Origin: Prevotella sp.
GTDB lineage: Bacteria > Bacteroidota > Bacteroidia > Bacteroidales > Bacteroidaceae
Length of the DNA: 64,000 bases
Assembly: GCA_017467535.1 (NCBI GenBank)
Contig: JAFUST010000034.1
Span: forward strand, 19,202 to 83,201
Direction of reading: 5' to 3'
Part shown: positions 17,990 through 26,081 of the stretch, one piece after another
Layout: the number at the start of each line of letters is the position of its first letter
Numbering within the stretch: position 1 is the stretch's first letter
Program-made: the position numbers and the translations under genes
The notes under the pieces: model-generated
Databases searched by the model: none
Told to the model about the DNA's origin: nothing
Seen by the model: only the letters and a program-made list of their open reading frames with translations

Positions 17990-18958
17990 ATGAAGAAGAT
18001 GATGTTTACCCTTGTTACCATGCTGACGATAGCAGTATCGGCTAACGCTATGTCCTACGAACAGGCACGCAACGAGGCTCTCTTCCTGACCGACAAGATG
18101 GCTTACGAGTTGAACCTCAGCGATGCCCAGTACGAGGCAGCCTACGAGATCAACCTCGACTACCTGATGGGAGTGACCAGTTACAACGACGTGTTCGGCA
18201 CCTACTGGGAGCGCCGCAACCTGGACCTGAGTTACATCCTCTACTCCTGGCAGTGGGACCTCTTCCGTGCCGCCACCTATTTCTACCGCCCGCTCTACTG
18301 GGAGGGAGGCTACTGGCACTTCGGCATCTATGCCCGCTATCCGCATCGCGACTACTTCTACTTCGGGCGTCCGCACTTCTTTGCCACCTATCGCGGCGGA
18401 CACAGTTGGCGTGTCAACGGTCGCAGTTACTACGAGGGACGTCATGACTTCTTCCGCCCCAGCAGGCCTCGCGACCAGCACTTCGGCATGCGCAACGGCT
18501 GGGATCGCGGTGACTATCATCATAACTACGGACGCAGTTCCACCCGTGTGACCGTCGACCACAACCGTAACATCAACAACAGCCGCTCCTTTGAGGGTAA
18601 CCGCAGCATCAACAGCAACCGAAGCAACAACACCGGCTCGTTCCAGGGCAATCGCAGCAACAGCAATACCGGCTCGTTTCAGGGCAGTCGCAGCAACAGC
18701 AATACCGGCTCGTTCCAGGGCAATCGCAGCAACAGCAATACCGGCTCGTTCCAGGGCAGTCGTAGCAACAGCAATACCGGCTCGTTCCAGGGCAGTCGCA
18801 GCAACGGCAATACCGGCTCGTTCCAGGGCAGTCGCAGCAACAACAGCGGTTCCTTCCAGGGAACACGCAGCGCAGGCGGCAGTTCAATGGGATCGTCCAG
18901 CAGCAACCACAGCAGCAGCCGCTCCGGCGGCGGTCACGCTGGTGGAAGCAGGAGATAA
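17990..18958 (+). CDS. Secreted protein with Ser/Asn/Gly-rich 12-residue repeats
   Basis: An unrecognised exported protein. ATG at 17990 is preferred to 17963 because it places the signal peptide (MKKMMFTLVTML ... ANA) at the N-terminus, giving 322 aa. A helical region begins SYEQARNEALFLTDKMAYELNLS, followed by a Tyr/Trp/Arg-rich portion with phrases such as YARYPHRDYFYFGRP. The C-terminal third is about seven repeats of NTGSFQG(S/N)RSNS and then a Ser/Gly tail. The repeats look like a flexible, polar, possibly glycosylated surface stretch. The exact family is not recognised; the helical head resembles proteins that bind or bundle in the periplasm. Confidence 0.75.
   Translation: MKKMMFTLVTMLTIAVSANAMSYEQARNEALFLTDKMAYELNLSDAQYEAAYEINLDYLMGVTSYNDVFGTYWERRNLDLSYILYSWQWDLFRAATYFYRPLYWEGGYWHFGIYARYPHRDYFYFGRPHFFATYRGGHSWRVNGRSYYEGRHDFFRPSRPRDQHFGMRNGWDRGDYHHNYGRSSTRVTVDHNRNINNSRSFEGNRSINSNRSNNTGSFQGNRSNSNTGSFQGSRSNSNTGSFQGNRSNSNTGSFQGSRSNSNTGSFQGSRSNGNTGSFQGSRSNNSGSFQGTRSAGGSSMGSSSSNHSSSRSGGGHAGGSRR
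18632..18871 (+). repeat. 36-bp coding tandem repeat, about 6.5 units
   Basis: ACCGGCTCGTT(C/T)CAGGG recurs at 18632, 18668, 18704, 18740, 18776 and 18812, with a diverged unit at 18848, a strict 36-base period. The unit encodes NTGSFQG(N/S)RSNS. High DNA identity points to recent unit duplication or loss. Confidence 0.9.
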
Positions 18959-18962
18959 GTTG

Positions 18963-19000
18963 GAAAGGTTAAAAGGTTAAAAAGGTAAAAGGTAAAAGGA
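18963..19000 (+). repeat. AGGTTAAA/AGGTAAA short tandem repeat
   Basis: Four to five imperfect 7-8 base units follow the stop codon of the secreted repeat protein directly. No gene is seen in this gap. Confidence 0.7.
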
Positions 19001-19008
19001 TTGACAGG

Positions 19009-19515
19009 TCAAATGCTGAGGATTCGCACCTCAGCATTTGTCATTCTCACCACCTCGTTCATCTGTTTGCCGTACAGCACGGCCTGCACGGCCTTGTTGA
19101 TGATGCCGTGCCCTACGGCCAGCACCTGCTGGTCGGGGTAGGTCTCGCGGATGAACTGCAGGAACCGCCCGGCGCGCTCCTTCAGCACCTCCAGCGGCTC
19201 CACGTCGTCAGGCCACACCGCATGCTCCAGATCGGGAATGTATCGCCCCGTGAACGAGCCCCAGTCGCGCTCTCTCAGCAGGGGCGTCGTCGTCACCTCC
19301 AGCCCATGCGGTTCTGCCACGATGCGAGCCGTGTCGATGGCCCGCTTCAGGTCGCTGGTCACGATGGCATCGAAGTGCACCTCGGCCAACTCGTCACGCA
19401 GTGTCTCTGCCTGCCGGATGCCCACCTCGTTGAGTTCTCCCTGCACCTGCCCCTGCATGATCTTATTTGCATTGTCCACGGTCTCCCCGTGGCGCGTCAG
19501 ATATAGTGTTGTCAT
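19009..19515 (-). CDS. Histidine phosphatase (phosphoglycerate-mutase-like)
   Basis: A 168-aa cytoplasmic enzyme of histidine phosphatase branch 1. The phosphohistidine motif is TLYLTRHGETVDNA at residues 3-16, with the second catalytic His in VLAVGHGIINKAV near residue 133 and the acid pair in RERDWGSF. Substrate is unknown; members act on phospho-sugars, cobalamin intermediates or nucleotides. ATG at 19515 is chosen instead of 19533, because the promoter -7 box lies at 19523-19530 and the RHG motif then sits at its usual position. The transcript would have almost no leader. Confidence 0.85.
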   Translation of the reverse strand: MTTLYLTRHGETVDNANKIMQGQVQGELNEVGIRQAETLRDELAEVHFDAIVTSDLKRAIDTARIVAEPHGLEVTTTPLLRERDWGSFTGRYIPDLEHAVWPDDVEPLEVLKERAGRFLQFIRETYPDQQVLAVGHGIINKAVQAVLYGKQMNEVVRMTNAEVRILSI

Positions 19516-19522
19516 TGGGTTG

Positions 19523-19553
19523 CAAAGGTACACAATTATTTCAAGAGTTCAAA
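19523..19553 (-). promoter_or_regulatory. Promoter of the histidine phosphatase
   Basis: Minus strand: TTTG (19553-19550), 19 bases, TACCTTTG (19530-19523). The G of the -7 box is only 7 bases before the ATG at 19515, so the mRNA is probably leaderless or nearly so. Confidence 0.7.
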
Positions 19554-19662
19554 ATATTTCAGGCAAAAAAACAGACGCATCACCATCCCAACAATCATCT
19601 CAGATTATTTTTCTCAATTTCGCTTCCACCTTCCACTGACTGATGCGTCCCATATCAGTACA

Positions 19663-19780
19663 AGTGCCTACTTTCTGTCGACGAAGTGCCTACTTTCTGT
19701 CGACGAAGTGCCTACTTTCTGCCGACGAAGTGCCTACTTTCTGCCGACGAAGTGCCTACTTTCTGCCGACGAAGTGCCTG
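19663..19780. repeat. 22-bp intergenic tandem repeat, five units plus a partial
   Basis: AGTGCCTACTTTCTG(T/C)CGACGA (two halves AGTGCCTACTTTCTG and YCGACGA) repeats exactly every 22 bases from 19663 to 19772, then a partial AGTGCCTG. The gap 19516-20037 otherwise holds only the operators and promoter near its end. There are no unique spacers, so it is not a CRISPR. A related 22-bp series lies at 38569-38634. Confidence 0.9.
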
Positions 19781-19948
19781 GAATCTATGCGAAGGTGGCA
19801 TGAAGAACCAGAAAAGGTTTCAGGAGGCGGAAGCGAAAAATTCCGTTTACACCTCCTGAAACATCGATAAACACAGGTGTTTCCGAAGATAAGGTGGAAG
19901 TGGAACCGAAATATTAAGATATTCTCAAAAATCAATAGTTAGGACATT

Positions 19949-19988
19949 AACTAAGAGTATTAGTTTTATTTAACTAAATAAATTAGTT
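19949..19988. promoter_or_regulatory. Twin dyad operators, probable BlaI binding sites
   Basis: AACTAA-N5-TTAGTT occurs twice, at 19949-19965 and 19972-19988, both arms perfect, centres 23 bases apart. The second dyad covers the expected -33 region of the promoter at 20007. The operon transcribed from there encodes a BlaI/MecI-type repressor, which in known systems binds dyads of similar size at its own promoter. Binding here is inference. Confidence 0.65.
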
Positions 19989-20006
19989 TAACTCTCCCGT
20001 ATTGTT

Positions 20007-20014
20007 TACCTTTG
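20007..20014 (+). promoter_or_regulatory. -7 box of the GLPGLI-receptor-BlaI-M56 operon
   Basis: TACCTTTG followed by CACCC; the start codon is 23 bases downstream. The twin dyads lie directly upstream. Confidence 0.65.
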
Positions 20015-20037
20015 CACCCAAAATCAAAGGAAACGAT

Positions 20038-20868
20038 ATGAAGAGACTGATCACTTTACTCGCCCTGCTCCCCTCGTGGCTGGGCATACTGGCCCAAGAG
20101 GCTGACAAGACCGTGCTGAAAATTCACTACAGGACATCAGCCCGAACGCATGCCGATGACACCTTGCATCAGGAAGACACGCATGCGCTTTTCATCGGAG
20201 AACGCACATCTAAATACCTCAGCCTGAATACCCTGCGCCGCAATCAGGCACTGGACTCACTGAAATACAGGGGCAAGATGTCGGTAGCCGAACTGTCTGA
20301 CGTCATGAACAGCAGCAAGATGCCCAAGGCCGGCTCCACCTATATGGTGATAAAAGGGTGGCCCCAAGAGGGACAGACCGTATATATCGCCCCCGTGCTC
20401 CGCACGAAATATGCCGTCAGCGACACCCTGCACCCCTTCGACTGGCAACTGCTGGAAGGTGATACGGCCGTGGCGGGTTACCAGTGCCAAAAGGCGCAGT
20501 GCACCTGGCGAGGTCGCACATGGACAGTATGGTACGCGCCCGAACTGCCCTATGACAATGGACCCTGGAAACTGGGCGGGCTGCCTGGCCTGGTGCTCCA
20601 TGCTGAAGATGCCGCGGGCGACTTCTGTTTCAGTGCTCAGGAGATCATCAAGGGCCGGGGCGAGCCCATCCTTCCGGAAAAGAAACTGTCCTACTGCACG
20701 ATGAAGGAGTACCAGTCGGTGAAGACCAAGATGGAGAGCGACCCTGCCGGCTTCATCAGCCAGATGACGGGAGGCCGTATCACCCTGGGCGGCACCCTGC
20801 CCGACGGCACCGAGTCGGTCATTCCCTCCCACCAACCCCTATTCATGGAATCAATAGAGAAGAAATAA
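20038..20868 (+). CDS. GLPGLI family exported protein, first copy
   Basis: A 276-aa protein of the GLPGLI family (TIGR01200), whose biochemical role is not established. A signal peptide ends near LAQEADKTVL, and the family motif appears as PYDNGPWKLGGLPGLVL near residue 185. The conserved YQCQKA(Q) and WTVWYAPELPY strands precede it. ATG at 20038 is used because the frame further upstream lacks the signal sequence and begins before the promoter. It is the first gene of the operon, 6 bases before the second copy, which shares its plan and motif and points to a tandem duplication. Confidence 0.9.
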   Translation: MKRLITLLALLPSWLGILAQEADKTVLKIHYRTSARTHADDTLHQEDTHALFIGERTSKYLSLNTLRRNQALDSLKYRGKMSVAELSDVMNSSKMPKAGSTYMVIKGWPQEGQTVYIAPVLRTKYAVSDTLHPFDWQLLEGDTAVAGYQCQKAQCTWRGRTWTVWYAPELPYDNGPWKLGGLPGLVLHAEDAAGDFCFSAQEIIKGRGEPILPEKKLSYCTMKEYQSVKTKMESDPAGFISQMTGGRITLGGTLPDGTESVIPSHQPLFMESIEKK

Positions 20869-20874
20869 TAAGGT

Positions 20875-21702
20875 ATGAAGAAAATAATTCTCTCCCTCCT
20901 GCTGGCCCTGCCCGCTGGAGCAATGGCCCAAGAGGCAGACAAGTCGGTGCTGGAAGTGCGCTACCGCGTGGACTACCGAAACAACATGAACGATTCGACC
21001 CTGCATAACGACGACTTTGCCCTGTGGATAGGCGAACGGCAGTCGAAATACTTCAGCATGCGAACAAAACGCAACCAGGAGGTGCGCGACTCGCTGCAAA
21101 AGGAAGGATACGACAGTCACCAGATGCTGGACGCGCTGCGCTCTGGGGCTATCCCCAGGAGCGGTCAGCCCTACGTGGTGATGAAGAACTGGCCGAAGGA
21201 AGGGAAGATGCTCTTTCTGGACAATGTGTTCTCCGACTGCTACGGCTGCGAGGACGAGATGTATCCCTTCGACTGGCAACTGGTGGAAGGCGACACGGTG
21301 GTGGCGGGCTACCAGTGCCAGAAGGCACAGACGACGTGGCACGGCAGGACTTGGACGGTGTGGTATGCACTGGACCTGCCCTACGACAACGGCCCCTGGA
21401 AACTGGGCGGTCTGCCCGGCCTGATTCTCTCGGCTCGCGATGCCGCCGGCGACTATGCGATGGAGGCGCAAGCCATCCTGAAAGGCAAGGGCGATGCCAT
21501 CGGTTATGCAAACAAATACGAGAAATGCACGCAGAAGGACTATCAGAGCCTGAAGCGCAAGATGGCGGAAGACCCAACGGCTTTGCTGAAGCAACGCTAC
21601 GGCAACCAGGTGAAAATCGTCAGCATTGACAGCACTGGAAAACGAACGGAAGGCTGGATAGGAAACACGCCTGTCTTCTTCGAAATCTTCGACAAGAAAT
21701 GA
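20875..21702 (+). CDS. GLPGLI family exported protein, second copy
   Basis: A 275-aa paralogue of the preceding protein. It has a signal peptide (MKKIILSLLLALPAGAMAQ), the start EADKSVLEVRYRVDYRNN, and the motif PYDNGPWKLGGLPGLIL near residue 175. The block YPFDWQLVEGDTVVAGYQCQKAQ is almost identical to the first copy, while the N-terminal third and the tail diverge. The stop overlaps the receptor gene start by four bases. Two copies next to one receptor suggest they act as a pair or on related ligands in the periplasm. Confidence 0.9.
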   Translation: MKKIILSLLLALPAGAMAQEADKSVLEVRYRVDYRNNMNDSTLHNDDFALWIGERQSKYFSMRTKRNQEVRDSLQKEGYDSHQMLDALRSGAIPRSGQPYVVMKNWPKEGKMLFLDNVFSDCYGCEDEMYPFDWQLVEGDTVVAGYQCQKAQTTWHGRTWTVWYALDLPYDNGPWKLGGLPGLILSARDAAGDYAMEAQAILKGKGDAIGYANKYEKCTQKDYQSLKRKMAEDPTALLKQRYGNQVKIVSIDSTGKRTEGWIGNTPVFFEIFDKK

Positions 21703-24242
21703 GACGCGCCCTCCTACACCTGTTTTTATGTATCGCCCTGCCCTCACTGGGACAGACGATTGCCTACTCAGGACGCATCGTGACCGATGGCGGAGCGCCC
21801 CTGGGACAGGTGTCGGTGGTGGCGGCCAACGGCGGAATGAAGACGGTGGCCTTTGCCCGTTCGAAGGCCGACGGCACATTCGAAGTGAAGGTATCGCCAG
21901 ACAAGGAGGCACAGTGGCTGATCTGCTCGAAGATGGGCTATGGCCGCGACACACTGGCCCTTGCCACCTTCCGCAGCGGACAGACCATCACCCTGCACGA
22001 GGCGGCGGTAGAGATCAAGGAGGTGAAGGTGAAGGCACAGCCCATTCGCGAGGAGGGCGACACGCTGAACTACAACGTGGCGGCCTTCCAGCAGAAGCAG
22101 GACCGCTCGATAGCCGATGTCATCAAGAAAATGCCAGGCATGAAGGTGAACGAGGACGGGTCGATAGAATACGACGGCAAGAAGATCAACAATTTCTACG
22201 TGGAGGGTATGGACCTTACGGGGGCGAAGTATGCCCAGGTGTCGGAGAACCTGCAGGCCGACAAGGTAAAAAAGGTGCAGGTACTACGCAACCATCAGCC
22301 AGTGAAGGCACTGAAGAATATCAACTTCAGCGAGCAGGCCGCGCTGAACATCGTGCTGAAGGACGATGCCAGGAACGTATGGCAGGGCTTTGCCGACCTG
22401 GCCGGCGGACACTCGCTGCAGGGCGAGGGTCGGTGGCTGGGCGACGATCGCTTGATGCTGATGCAGTTTGCCCGCAAGCGGCAGAGCATTTCAATGTACA
22501 AGTTCAACAACACGGGCAAGGACATCAGCCGCGAGGTGCTCGACATCGGATCGCTGTCCGACTATGCCCCCATGGAGAGCGGCCTGCTGTCGAACATCGC
22601 CCTCGGAGCACCTTCGCTCGACAAGCGGCACAGCACCTTCAACCAGACACACATGGTGGCCACCAACTGGCTCTTCAAGACACGGGGGCAGAACGACCTG
22701 AGGGTGCAACTGAACGGACTGCTGGACAAGGGCGACCAGAACCGTCTGACGGAGACCGTCTATACCGACGTGATGGGTGGCGCAACGGTAGTGGAGGACG
22801 TGACGGCTACCAGCCATGCCGACCGCCTGAACGGCGAGGTGCAATACAAGGTGAACCGCGACAGCCTCTACGTGAACAACTCGCTGAAGGGCCACATCGA
22901 CTTCAAACGCTCCAACGGCCTGTCGCTCGACGGCCATGGCGGCGAGATTCGCGAAAGCGTGAAGCCCCGACAGCGCTCCGTGGCCGACCAACTGAGAATT
23001 GTCAGGACCATCGGCCGGCGGAGTTACCGACTGAATGCCTACTTCTCCTACAACAACCTGCCGAGCCAACTGCTGCTGACCGACGGGGCGTGGCAACGGC
23101 TCGATCTGCAGAGCGTGTTGTGGGGAGCCACCACCGGCTATGGCCGACGGGTGGGGAGAATCGACGTCAACTGGACGCTGAACGAGGATGCCAAGTACCA
23201 GCGACTGGACACGCAGCACCCCACGGCCGACAGTCGCAACAAGTACGACGAGTACAAGACGAAGTTGACTACTGCCCTCTCCTACCGCAACGAGGAGTGG
23301 CGCGTCAACCTCGACCTGCCGCTGTCGTGGCTCGCTCGCCGGCTGGACGACAGGAGTCGCAGCGATGCCCTGCTGGAGCCTCGCCTCTACGTGAACTACC
23401 AGCCGACGCCCAAATGGGAGTTCCACACGACCTACAACTACGCATGGTCGCCGCTCGACGTGAAGCAGTCGGCCCCCGTGCCCGTCTACACCACCTATCT
23501 GTCGATGCGCCGCGGCAACGGCCAGTTTGACAACACCTGTGCTCATGCCGTCTATGCCGACGCCCAGTACCACCACGCCCTGAAAGGGTTCTTCGCCAGC
23601 ATGCGCTTCCACTATGCCGCCCTGCAGCATCAGCCACTCTACCGGTCGGCCCTCACGTCGACGGGTGTCTACCAACAGGAGGCCACCGACCGCCACACCC
23701 ACTCCGACAACTGGCAACTGACGGGCAGGGTGAGCGAGGGTTTTTCCTTCGGCAAGTTTACCACCGCCATCGAGGCCGGCATCGGCCGCAACAACTACCG
23801 CGTGCTGCTGGCTGATGTGCTGACGCCCAGCAGGATGGACACCCGTTCGCTGCAACTGAACCTGAGTGCCCAGCCCGTCAAATGGTTTTCAGTAGAAGAG
23901 GCATCGACCTACGACTACAGCCGCCAGACGGTCAGCGGCACACACCACGACCCGCTGCAGTCATTCTCGCATCAACTGAAACTCTTCGTAATGCCGGGCG
24001 ACTGGCAGGTACAGTGGATCACCGACCTCTACCACTCCAACGACCGCACGGTGAACACCTGCGTGTTCAGCGACCTCGCCGTCTCCTATCGCAAGAAGCG
24101 CTACGAGGCCGGCATCTACTGCAACAACCTGTTCGGCAACCGCCGCTACGAACGGCGCACGGTCAGCACCACGCAGGCCGTCTACACCATGAACCGCCTG
24201 CGGCCTCGTGAAATCATGGCAAGAATATATTTCAACCTATAA
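21699..24242 (+). CDS. TonB-dependent receptor-like outer-membrane protein
   Basis: An 847-aa outer-membrane barrel protein. After a signal peptide, a carboxypeptidase-regulatory-like domain spans about residues 20-105 (YSGRIVTDGGAPLGQVSVVAA). A plug-like region follows: DTLNYNVAAFQQKQDRSIADVIKKMPGM and INNFYVEGMDLTGAKY, the form found in OMP_b-brl_3 type receptors. The rest is alternating beta strands to the final ARIYFNL, a typical outer-membrane terminal strand. It would import or sense a ligand brought by or passed to the GLPGLI proteins. It starts within the GLPGLI stop and ends 3 bases before the BlaI gene. Confidence 0.85.
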   Translation: MRRALLHLFLCIALPSLGQTIAYSGRIVTDGGAPLGQVSVVAANGGMKTVAFARSKADGTFEVKVSPDKEAQWLICSKMGYGRDTLALATFRSGQTITLHEAAVEIKEVKVKAQPIREEGDTLNYNVAAFQQKQDRSIADVIKKMPGMKVNEDGSIEYDGKKINNFYVEGMDLTGAKYAQVSENLQADKVKKVQVLRNHQPVKALKNINFSEQAALNIVLKDDARNVWQGFADLAGGHSLQGEGRWLGDDRLMLMQFARKRQSISMYKFNNTGKDISREVLDIGSLSDYAPMESGLLSNIALGAPSLDKRHSTFNQTHMVATNWLFKTRGQNDLRVQLNGLLDKGDQNRLTETVYTDVMGGATVVEDVTATSHADRLNGEVQYKVNRDSLYVNNSLKGHIDFKRSNGLSLDGHGGEIRESVKPRQRSVADQLRIVRTIGRRSYRLNAYFSYNNLPSQLLLTDGAWQRLDLQSVLWGATTGYGRRVGRIDVNWTLNEDAKYQRLDTQHPTADSRNKYDEYKTKLTTALSYRNEEWRVNLDLPLSWLARRLDDRSRSDALLEPRLYVNYQPTPKWEFHTTYNYAWSPLDVKQSAPVPVYTTYLSMRRGNGQFDNTCAHAVYADAQYHHALKGFFASMRFHYAALQHQPLYRSALTSTGVYQQEATDRHTHSDNWQLTGRVSEGFSFGKFTTAIEAGIGRNNYRVLLADVLTPSRMDTRSLQLNLSAQPVKWFSVEEASTYDYSRQTVSGTHHDPLQSFSHQLKLFVMPGDWQVQWITDLYHSNDRTVNTCVFSDLAVSYRKKRYEAGIYCNNLFGNRRYERRTVSTTQAVYTMNRLRPREIMARIYFNL

Positions 24243-24245
24243 CAT

Positions 24246-24608
24246 ATGAAACAACTGACACAGAAAGAAGAAGAGATCATGGAGCGCTACTGGCAACACG
24301 GCCCCATGCAGATTCGCGAGTTGCAAAGTCACTACGACGAGCCGCAACCACATGTGAACACCCTCGCCACGCTGGTAAAGATACTGGAGGAAAAAGGATT
24401 CCTCGGCCACAAGGCCCTAACGGCCCGCAGTTTCCAGTACTTTGCCCGCATCAGTCGTGAGGACTACAAGCGCGGTTCGCTGGCCACGGTCATCGACAAA
24501 CTATTCGGTTGCTCCTACAAGAATGCCGTCTCGGCCCTGGTGAAGAGCGAGAAGATCTCGATAGACGAACTGAAGGAACTCATCAAGGAAGTGGAGGCCG
24601 GCCAATGA
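24246..24608 (+). CDS. BlaI/MecI/CopY-family repressor
   Basis: A 120-aa winged-helix repressor. The N-terminal DNA-binding domain (residues 1-75) carries LTQKEEEIMERYWQHGPMQI and the recognition region PQPHVNTLATLVKILEEKGF, matching the penicillinase-repressor family. The C-terminal helix (around 80-120) would form the dimer and the cleavage region. In staphylococci the repressor is inactivated by the BlaR1 metalloprotease; here an M56 peptidase gene overlaps its end by four bases. It probably represses its own operon through the dyads at 19949-19988. Confidence 0.93.
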   Translation: MKQLTQKEEEIMERYWQHGPMQIRELQSHYDEPQPHVNTLATLVKILEEKGFLGHKALTARSFQYFARISREDYKRGSLATVIDKLFGCSYKNAVSALVKSEKISIDELKELIKEVEAGQ

Positions 24609-26068
24609 TGTTTGTGTATCAACTCAAGGTGGGCCTCTGTCTCATAGTCTTCTACCTGCTGTTCAAGTGGCTGCTCAGCCGCGAGACCTTCCACCGCTTC
24701 AACCGCGCGGCGCTGCTCTCTCTCGTGGTGCTGTCGCTGGTGTTGCCGATGGTCAACCTCACGGTGGAGCAGCCCACAGTGCTCACGCAAGGGCTGATGG
24801 AGATGGAGGCGATGATAGACAACGGTGTGGAGCCGGAGTCGGAAGAGCATGCCAAGACCTTTGTAGCGACTATGCTCGCATACCTTATATATGCCATCGG
24901 CTGCTGGGTCTTTTTGTTCCGCGAGTGGTGGTCGTACCACAAACTGCGCTCGCTGATGCGCCGCGGTCGGATTCGTCAAACCATCGACGGCGTGAAGGTG
25001 CACGTGGTTAGCGACCAAGACATTGCACCCTTCAGTTGGTTCGGCCATATCATCATGTCAGAAGAGGACTACGAGCAGAATCGGTCGGAAATCTTGAGCC
25101 ACGAGATGGCCCACATCAGGCGGCATCACTCGTGGGATGTGGTACTGATGAACGTGCTGTGCATCTTCCAGTGGTGCAACCCCGCCGCCTGGCTCATCAG
25201 ACAGGAGTTGCAGCAAGTACACGAATACGAGGCCGACCAGGCCGTACTGGCCGAGGGCTTTGATGCCCGCCAGTATCAGTTGCTGCTCATCCGCAAGAGC
25301 GTGGGCGACCATCTCTACTCGATGGCCAACAACCTGAACCAGCACTCGCTGCGCCGTCGCATTCGCATGATGTCGGCCCGCCACTCCAACGGCTGGCAGC
25401 GGCTCCGTCTGCTCGCCGCCCTGCCGCTGGCCATTGGGGCCGTAGTGGTATTCGCCCATCCGAAGGTACAGAGCGTGATGGGGCAGATTGAGCGCGACGC
25501 CCAGCAGCCCATCATGCAACAAGAGGAAGAGACATTCGACGTGGTGGAACAGATGCCGACATTCCCCGGCGGCAACGAGGCCCTGACACGCTATCTGACA
25601 GAGGTTATCGACTATCCCGAGGAGGCACTGAAGAACAACATCAGCGGGCGTGCCGTTGTGTCCTTCGTCGTCACCGAGGAGGGATGGATTGAATCGCCAA
25701 AGATCATCAAGAGCATCGACCCGCTGCTCGACCAAGAAGCCCTGCGTGTGGTCAGCGAGATGCCCCGGTGGACGCCCGGCTTGCAGAACGGCAAGCCTGT
25801 ACGAGTGCGCTACTACGTGCCCATCACCTTCAAGCAGGTATCAACGGTAGAGGACGAATCTGTCGATTTACAGCCCGTCCGCCAAGCCGTCCATGCCACC
25901 CGCGACATGCTGATCATCATCGACGGTCAAGAAACCTCACTGGAAGCCCTAAAAGCCCTTGAACCAAACCATATTAAGAACGTCAACATCGTAAAAGGTC
26001 CTCAAGCCGCCGAGCAATACGGCGAAAAGGCCCGCAAAGGTGCCATTATCGTGGAGATGAAGCAGTGA
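24605..26068 (+). CDS. M56 (BlaR1-like) metallopeptidase with TonB C-terminal domain
   Basis: A 487-aa inner-membrane sensor protease. ATG at 24605 overlaps the BlaI stop and restores the normal N-terminal helix; the frame opens further upstream but without support. Three membrane segments lie near residues 4-24, 34-51 and 78-103. The zinc site is LSHEMAHIRRHH near residue 164 with a likely third ligand in QQVHEYEADQAVL near 205. A fourth membrane segment lies around 264-282. After a linker comes a TonB C-terminal domain (about 315-415: EEALKNNISGRAVVSFVV). The tail 425-487 (LIIIDGQETSLEALKALEP ... YGEKARKGAIIVEMK) resembles a receptor-plug hairpin. It may link the outer-membrane receptor to BlaI cleavage. 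Confidence 0.9.
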   Translation: MMFVYQLKVGLCLIVFYLLFKWLLSRETFHRFNRAALLSLVVLSLVLPMVNLTVEQPTVLTQGLMEMEAMIDNGVEPESEEHAKTFVATMLAYLIYAIGCWVFLFREWWSYHKLRSLMRRGRIRQTIDGVKVHVVSDQDIAPFSWFGHIIMSEEDYEQNRSEILSHEMAHIRRHHSWDVVLMNVLCIFQWCNPAAWLIRQELQQVHEYEADQAVLAEGFDARQYQLLLIRKSVGDHLYSMANNLNQHSLRRRIRMMSARHSNGWQRLRLLAALPLAIGAVVVFAHPKVQSVMGQIERDAQQPIMQQEEETFDVVEQMPTFPGGNEALTRYLTEVIDYPEEALKNNISGRAVVSFVVTEEGWIESPKIIKSIDPLLDQEALRVVSEMPRWTPGLQNGKPVRVRYYVPITFKQVSTVEDESVDLQPVRQAVHATRDMLIIIDGQETSLEALKALEPNHIKNVNIVKGPQAAEQYGEKARKGAIIVEMKQ

Positions 26069-26081
26069 CGAGTAATTCTGC

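Noticed and set aside
18632-18871. 36-bp repeats as a CRISPR array
   Set aside because: The units abut without spacers and are translated in frame as NTGSFQG(S/N)RSNS.
19663-19780. 22-bp repeats as a CRISPR array or a gene
   Set aside because: No unique spacers; the possible frame over it only reflects the repeat and lacks a start context.
21728-23530. 600-codon frame inside the receptor gene
   Set aside because: It is a +1 frame shadow of a GC-rich gene; composition is Arg/Gly/Pro-rich without motifs.
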